From Corallium rubrum (lineage: Eukaryota; Cnidaria; Anthozoa; Scleralcyonacea; Coralliidae), in assembly GCA_964035015.1 (NCBI GenBank), contig CAXIUP010000270.1:336001-400000 (forward strand): a stretch of 64,000 bases of DNA. Direction: 5' to 3'. Every line of letters begins with the position of its first letter. The first letter of the stretch is position 1. A program made the position numbers and the translations under genes. Of this stretch, positions 58,531-64,000 are shown one piece after another. The notes below the pieces were generated by a model. That model made no database searches. It saw only the letters and a program-made list of their open reading frames with translations, and was not told the DNA's origin.

Positions 58531-59522
58531 CTGCTGTTTTTTTCTGCAGTTCTGTACCGAGAAGTTGTACACGTAACACGTTTTAGTCAACTGTCAATGT
58601 ACGTCAATAAGAATTTTTTTATCTTGAGAATTTTATTGCAACACATACACTCGCACACTTTCGCATGCCAATAAGGTATTAATCTTTCAGCAGAGAATGG
58701 CCTGAACGTAATAAGGAAATAGCTAAGCCAGAGGACAGACGACTCGATCGTTGTATATTAAAAAGAGGAAGTCACTGTCATTCTTTCAGTTAGTGTTTCG
58801 CTAGTTTTGTATCTACTAACACTGTGGTTTTTGAACACACGACATAACCTTTCGGTGTATACTTTCTGTTTTCTGGAGATTTTACAATGTCATCATCTCG
58901 ATCATACGCAGATGTTGTTTCTGGAGTTAAAAGTTCCGAGTATAAATATTTAACTAATTAAGCTATTAACCAAGTTGCATTGCTATGAGTAGCCCGAGTG
59001 AACGCCTAAGCAGGCGTCTTGTTTATTTAGTTTTTAATATTATTTTATGGGTGGGATAGTGGGTGAAATTTCGCTTGAATATATTTCGTGTTGTGTGTTT
59101 CCTCTTTTCATGTGGAGGCACTGCAGTAAAATAGACACATCTATATAAATAAGCTGTATTTAATTATCTGTAAGGACGGCCTAGTTAACATTCTGACCAT
59201 TGAGTGCATGTCGACATCTAGCCGGAATGTCGGTGAACTTGCTGCCCCGATTTTATCTATCATTTGTTTTCTGTCAAAGTAAATATCTGTTATCGGTTTT
59301 TGCTGTAAGGTACTTATGAAATTGTCATCACTCATTGACAAAACATAAAAGTAAACACTGACAATGCATATGTAAAGATTTACTGTCATAGCCTGCCACA
59401 ACTTTGCGAACTTTAGTTAGTTCAAAATAGCATAAATTCACTAAATTAATATGGGTTTCTACTAAATTAACTGACATCTAACCTTTTGTTCGTATATTTA
59501 AGAATTGAAATAAATCATTTCT
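58531..59522. other. No gene seen
   Basis: Holds the third 3' hairpin copy at 58990-59022; otherwise AT-rich, possibly 5' flank of the MULE relic. Confidence 0.4.
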
Positions 59523-61310
59523 GTGACGAGTGGTAGCAATTCCTCGTTGGAAGACGAGATACAACCTGTTCCGTATACGCCCGCGAACAAACTTGGTGGC
59601 AGCGGTGACGGAGAAATATCGATTGGGAACGACGAAAAGAAGTCAAAACCGAAGGCAACGGGAAGGTTTTTGGGCTATGCTGGCTATGGCGCAACTTTGG
59701 CGAAAATGCGAGCAACTTCCCTTGAATTTCCAATTAAGTAGACAGAAGCTTGCTCCTGCTCTTTTCCCTTCACCTCCTAAGAAGAGTGTAGACATGACAT
59801 CTGTCCCATCCTCTGACGAATTGGTCACAACTGCCTCTGAAGATGAAATAACGCAGTATTTCAACGATGATCCCAGATTCCCCATGCTTAGTCCAACCAA
59901 TGCAAGCTATACCGCTGAGAAAGTGCTTGAAATAATTTCGGAGGATTTTCCAGAAGAAAGTAAGTGCCGCAACAGCCAATAAGAGTACAAAAATTTGCAC
60001 GTTTGCAATTGATACGTTTGCAATCGATACCCGGTTTGTTCCCCTAGAGGACTTACCAGCAGCTGGAAATGGGTCATATGTGAACAATGGCCGCTCAATA
60101 CACACATACCGTCGCAAAGCCAATGGGAGATGGAAGAAAGTGAGCGCGCGGGGTACTGACATTGCAAACGGTCATCGGAAGTGCATTTTACGCGAGAGTA
60201 TAGAGCACATAAGCAAAGTTCCGAATTTCCGACAAACAATTTTTTACGCCAAAACCAAGAATGGAGAAGTTTTGAACAACTTGGCGATATTACAATATCG
60301 TTTCACGGGACTTGAACACAGAATAGAGTTAATCTCCCACGGTAACGCAAAGTCTGGAAAATCTTACGCACGCACGAAGCCTTCTGTTAAGCAAATGTTA
60401 AGTGAGAACTTTAAAAGTTTACCAGCAAGTGAGGCAGTTGCGAAAACGCGCAAAGATCTTGGTGCACTATTCAACACTTTATCTCATTCAGAAGCACCTA
60501 GAGGGAGAGCTCAAGCTTACGACATGAAAAGAGAGGTTCGCAAGCTTCATGCTCACAATCCAAAAGAAAGCACATCGACGAAATGAGGAACATTAAACTG
60601 GTTTGCAAAGACCGATGGGAAGGGTTTTGTACGAATGCAAGAACTTTCGTCTGAGCCAATGATTTTGCTCGCAACGGATAAGCAGTTGGCAGACGTCTCC
60701 AGATTCTGTACAAGCCATATCAACTTCAGTTACCTCTCAGTCGATCCAACATTTAATTTTGGCGAATTTAGCGTCACCCCAACTTCTTATAGAAACGTCT
60801 TCCCGAAGAATAAGAAGACAAGCAAGTCGCCTGTGTTTGTTGGCCCTATTTTTATTCACCACACAAAAACGAAAGAAACTTACGCACAATTTATCTCCAA
60901 ACTTTCTGGATTATCTCCTCAGATTGAAGACTTAAATTGTTTTCGGCATGGACGGTGGAAAAGCTCTTTCAGATGCCCTTTCAGATGCCCTGAGTGAAGC
61001 TTTCCCACTTGCAATTCATCTTCGGTGTTTCATCCATTTCAAACGAAACACAGAGTCGATGTTGCACTCCTTAAAAGTAAAGACCATGGACAATATTACG
61101 GAGAAATTTTTGGCAAACAAACAAGAGGGAAGTGTTGACGAGAAAGGTTTGCTGGACGCAAACCGCGAGGAAGAATTTGACACCATCCTTGCTTCGCTAA
61201 AGGACCCGTGGTGCAAGACGGAAAATGATGAAGCTGGAAGCAAGTTTCATGAATGGATGCTTGAAAGATCCGATATGATGAAAGTCTCCATGATTGCAAT
61301 GATTGCATGA
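59523..61310 (+). pseudogene. MULE-like transposase relic
   Basis: Exon 1 (59523-59960) reads GRFLGYAGYGATLAKMRATS, then after a 1-nt shift PALFPSPPKKSVDMTS and EKVLEIISEDFPEE to a GTAAGT donor. A CCCCTAG acceptor at 60046-60047 continues in phase. The second exon gives NGRSIHTYRRKANGRWKKVS, KMLSENF-type sequence, a single TGA at 60584, then GKGFVRMQELSSEPMILLAT and YLSVDPTFNFGEFSVTPTSY (first catalytic-type Asp), GPIFIHHTKTKETYAQF, and after another shift DGGKALSDAL (second Asp) and AIHLRCFIHFKRN. This order matches MULE-type transposases in animals as I know them. The 3' part is cut by a LINE insertion near 61315. Three lesions make it inactive. Confidence 0.65.
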
Positions 61311-61316
61311 TTGAAT

Positions 61317-61867
61317 GACCATCTCAGTGATATAGGTCCTAAGTTGTCTGCTACTCTAGAGGAGAGTGATAAAAGCTTTGAAGATTACATCACGCCAAGC
61401 GATTTTTCGTTTGATTTAACTTTAACCTCTCCGGTTATTTTACATGATTTACATAACCCATTGTTTGAAGTTCTTTGGACGAAATTACAACCTAAAAGAC
61501 TTCCTCGTGGGATAACTAGTATTATCATAGGAATAATATACCACCCACCAGGTTCAGACAACCTTTTAATGATCGACTATCTCATTAATTCCTTAACCAG
61601 TATTGAAGCATTGTATGCTAATTGCGGAATTATCTTAATGGGCGATCTAAACAGGCTGAATACTTCCCGTATTAATCGCCAGTTTAAGTTGAAACAACTA
61701 ATAAAATTTGCTACTAGAGGAGAGAGAACTTTTGACGTTATTTTAACCAATACTAGCCAGTTTTATGACAGTCCACAAAAATTTTCACCCTTCGGTCTTT
61801 CCGACCATTTTACAATAAAAGTCCTTCCTAAGGCGAGAACTTTTACCACCAACAGTTTTAAAGTTAT
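61317..61867 (+). pseudogene. CR1/L2-like LINE, endonuclease part
   Basis: The open frame encodes the C-terminal half of an apurinic-type endonuclease: WTKLQPKRLPRGITSIIIGI, YHPPGSDN, GIILMGDLNRLN, TRGERTFDVILTN and the SDHF motif. It is 5'-truncated inside the MULE relic. The frame stays open to an LTR insertion at 61868 and resumes at 63609. It is probably fairly young. Confidence 0.8.
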
Positions 61868-62123
61868 TGTTGCGTGTTGAGATTGTTGTTCCAATCTACG
61901 TAGTTAACTAATCGGATTAGGTGGCAGAACTTTCGTTATTTCCTGCAGTACTTAGGTGTTGATATATAATGTATTAATGAAATGTGTAAATGACGTAGTT
62001 CCTACTTAATTGGGTGAGGTTCTCACGCAATACTTTGATATATAAGATTGTGCTTTGTTTGATTAAATCGTTCTCCACTCTGGCTTTGACTCTGCACGAT
62101 GTGTTGTACTTCGGCACGTTACA
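61868..62123 (+). repeat. 5' LTR
   Basis: 256 bp, starts TGTTGCGTGTTGAG and ends GGCACGTTACA. Confidence 0.9.
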
Positions 62124-63352
62124 AATTGGTGCTCAGCGGTGGGATTCATCCATGCACATGTGTGTAAGTGGTGGAAGACACTGAAGACAAGATTGAACGG
62201 ACCGAAAAGCATCAAGCAACCCAGTGGCAAGGCATTTGGGGTCGCAAGTTGGAAGGAAAGAAGGAAAAGAATAAATGGACTGGTCAGAGTCGAAGCCAGA
62301 GTTGCCGTTGGTGATGGAGAACCAGATCGTCGATGTTGGTCGATTGGCGATCTTATCAAGACCAAACTAGGACCGGACCAGAATCAGAATGGTGCCGTGG
62401 GGAAAGAAGGAGAGAGAAGAAAAAGGACGGAGTGGAAAGAAAAAAAAGACCACCGATAACGAACCAAAACTGAATTGAACTGTTAGTGCGTGAGTTGCGT
62501 GTTTCCTTTTTTGTTTGCTGTGTATTTTGACTTTAGAGTTTGAAAACGAATTGTGGAACGAATCACCAGAGGTAAATCGCCTATCCAGTGTCACCTGTCA
62601 AGGCTATCGTCCTACCAGCTGTGAAGTCCTGGCGTTTTCTGCGTTGGTTCGTCTTAACTTTCGTGTGAACTGTTGCCTGCGTTATATGTACTGTTGCCTG
62701 TGAACTGAACTAGTCAATCCGTCAAGACTATTTTAAAAGAACATTGTCTCGCTGGTCGCTATTACTTTTAAGTAGATTTACCGTGACCAGTTATATTATT
62801 TTAATTTTGTTAAGCGCGCGCGAGGAAGCCGATAATTTGAGTTAATTCTTGCTATAAGATAGAGCGGTACACTAAGAAAATAGAAAAAAAAATATTCAAA
62901 GAAACAAAGAAGAAAAACGCAGTTATGTTGGCAGAAACAGCGTAAGCCCGGTGGTAACGGCAGACCAACGAGATAGTAGCTGTATGTTAGTTGAGCACAA
63001 GTGAATAAGTGTCAGTGATGTCACGTTGTGAGATTGCGATGACAGAAATAGTCCTTTAGAAGATAGGGACGAAGAGTAGTGACAAGAATAACATTAATTA
63101 GTATAATCAATGGCTGAAGGGTAGTCAGTTGTACTGTAAGTCGTAACGTAAGGGCAATAGTCCAAATTTATGGCGTTCTGGTTACGTAGTACGTAAATTC
63201 AAATCATGATTCAATATAAGACAGTGTAGGATTACCAAAATGTTATAAGATCTAAGGCGCGATTTATTTTTTATTTTTTATGTGTATACAAAGCTTGTCG
63301 TTTCTGTTACTTTAATTCAGTTTTTGGGTCGAAAACAAAAGGGGGAGGATAG

Positions 63353-63608
63353 TTTTGCGTGTTGAGATTGTTGTTCCAATCTACGTAGTTAACTAATCGG
63401 ATTAGGTGGCAGAACTTTCGTTGTTTCCTGCAGTACTTAGGTGTTGATATATAATGTATTAATGAAATGTGTAAATGACGTAGTTCCTACTTAATTGGGT
63501 GAGGTTCTCACGCAATACTTTGATATATAAGATTGTGCTTTGTTTGATTAAATCGTTCTCCACTCTGGCTTTGACTCTGCACGATGTGTTGTACTTCGGC
63601 ACGTTACA
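63353..63608 (+). repeat. 3' LTR
   Basis: 256 bp, starts TTTTGCGTGTTGAG (first TG mutated to TT) and ends GGCACGTTACA. Confidence 0.9.
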
Positions 63609-64000
63609 TTATCAAGACACAAGATCTGAGACCAAGTAACAAAAAAGCCCTCGGTAGAGTCCTTTCAACGGTGGATTGGTCATGCTTAGACAAAATCTAT
63701 TCTTGTGAGAATAAACTAACAGTCTTCAATAATATTTTGTCTAAAACTCTAGACACAATTATGCCAATTAAAGATAAGAAAATCCATGTAAATGATGCCC
63801 CCTGGATGACGGAAAAACTTAAATCCGCAATAAAAAATCGACAACGTGCGCTGAACACTGGAAATAAAACTGCCTTTAAGTACTATCGGAATCAGGTAAA
63901 CTCTGAACGAAAGAAATGCAGACAGTTTTACTTCCATGGTAAGATCAATAATCTAAAACATACTAAGCCCAAAGACTGGTGGAGTGCTGTTAAAAAGATT
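63609..64000 (+). pseudogene. LINE continuation, linker before RT, runs off window
   Basis: Open frame in phase with 61317-61867 once the LTR element and one TTAT are removed (FKVI joins KTQDLRPSNKK). It reads APWMTEKLKSAIKNRQRALN, AFKYYRNQVNSERKKCR and PKDWWSAVKKI. This is the basic linker between endonuclease and reverse transcriptase in CR1/L2-type ORF2 proteins. The RT itself lies beyond the window. Confidence 0.8.

Larger units (their letters stand above)
61868..63608 (+). mobile_element. Non-autonomous LTR retrotransposon, 1741 bp
   Basis: Two 256-bp LTRs (61868-62123 and 63353-63608) differ at about two positions (second base, and ATT/GTT near 61938). Flanks carry a 4-bp duplication, TTAT (61864-61867 and 63609-63612). 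A primer site, TGGTGCTCAGCGGTGGGATT, starts at 62127, three bases after the LTR. A polypurine tract (AAAACAAAAGGGGGAGGA) lies just before the 3' LTR. The 1.2-kb interior has no gag-pol domains; a 106-codon basic frame (62139-62459) is unrecognised. By size and layout it is a TRIM-like, Gypsy-type non-autonomous element. Strand assignment follows PBS and PPT. Confidence 0.9.

Noticed and set aside
58352..58674. Four overlapping frames on both strands with LYESAKEQV or HTTLVP repeats
   Set aside because: A 27-bp minisatellite keeps every frame open; repetition explains them.
62139..62459. Gag gene of the LTR element
   Set aside because: 106 codons, no zinc knuckle or capsid motif; kept only as an unrecognised frame in the element entry.

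Overview
This is eukaryotic DNA, about two-thirds A+T. Genes are sparse and split by short GT-AG introns, and the window is packed with transposons of many ages. The mix points to a cnidarian, most likely an anthozoan: Kolobok, BEL/Pao, Penelope-like, CR1/L2-like LINE and MULE relics, plus coding fragments resembling multicopy families that I associate with cnidarian genomes. This is inference; no single marker proves it. I see no bacterial operons, CRISPR arrays, rRNA or tRNA genes.

Left part (1-17 kb). A decayed RAG1-like fragment (1.2-2.3 kb, minus) is split by a 443-bp Penelope-like insertion carrying two hammerhead-like cores. A BEL/Pao relic follows (LTR 5546-5952, gag remnants down to 3.3 kb, minus) with a 1-kb inverted-repeat element inside it. 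A damaged multicopy gene with a chromo/Tudor-like start (6299-7158, plus) then faces, tail to tail, a second RAG1-like gene (minus). That gene keeps an Asp, 18 residues, Cys-x2-Cys pattern like vertebrate RAG1 but is frameshifted and cut off before the catalytic Glu region. Its first exon lies at 16776-16951. Its first intron holds the best element in the window: a complete 6.8-kb Kolobok transposon (9884-16703) with TTAA target duplication and long inverted ends. It carries two convergent intact genes: a 12-exon THAP-DDE transposase (846 aa) and a 3-exon protein (235 aa) with the Cys-rich cytoplasmic 'ballast' domain of P2X7 receptors.

Middle (17-43 kb). There are few genes. I see a LINE 3' end, Kolobok-ended TTAA MITEs (19.3, 21.2 and 37.0 kb), a 1.07-kb foldback with two 414-bp arms each holding a signal-peptide-like exon, a 2-kb degenerate satellite with a perfect 166-bp palindrome, and many microsatellites. 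A third RAG1-like fragment (38.75 kb) lies beside a second, dead Kolobok copy (39.0-43.1 kb) that lacks its right end and the ballast gene.

Right part (43-64 kb). A frameshifted bHLH gene remnant (43.1-43.9 kb) is followed by candidate host or element genes at 47.6-49.3 kb (minus), 50.6-51.1 kb (minus) and 51.7-55.2 kb (plus). The last ends in the C-terminal half of a beta-class DNA-methyltransferase-like domain. At the far right is a nested stack: a MULE-like transposase relic (59.5-61.3 kb) broken by a LINE, itself broken by a young 1.74-kb non-autonomous LTR element (61868-63608). Removing that element with one TTAT duplication restores the LINE reading frame.

Most open frames are TE-derived. 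The only complete coding units I could assemble are the two Kolobok genes.
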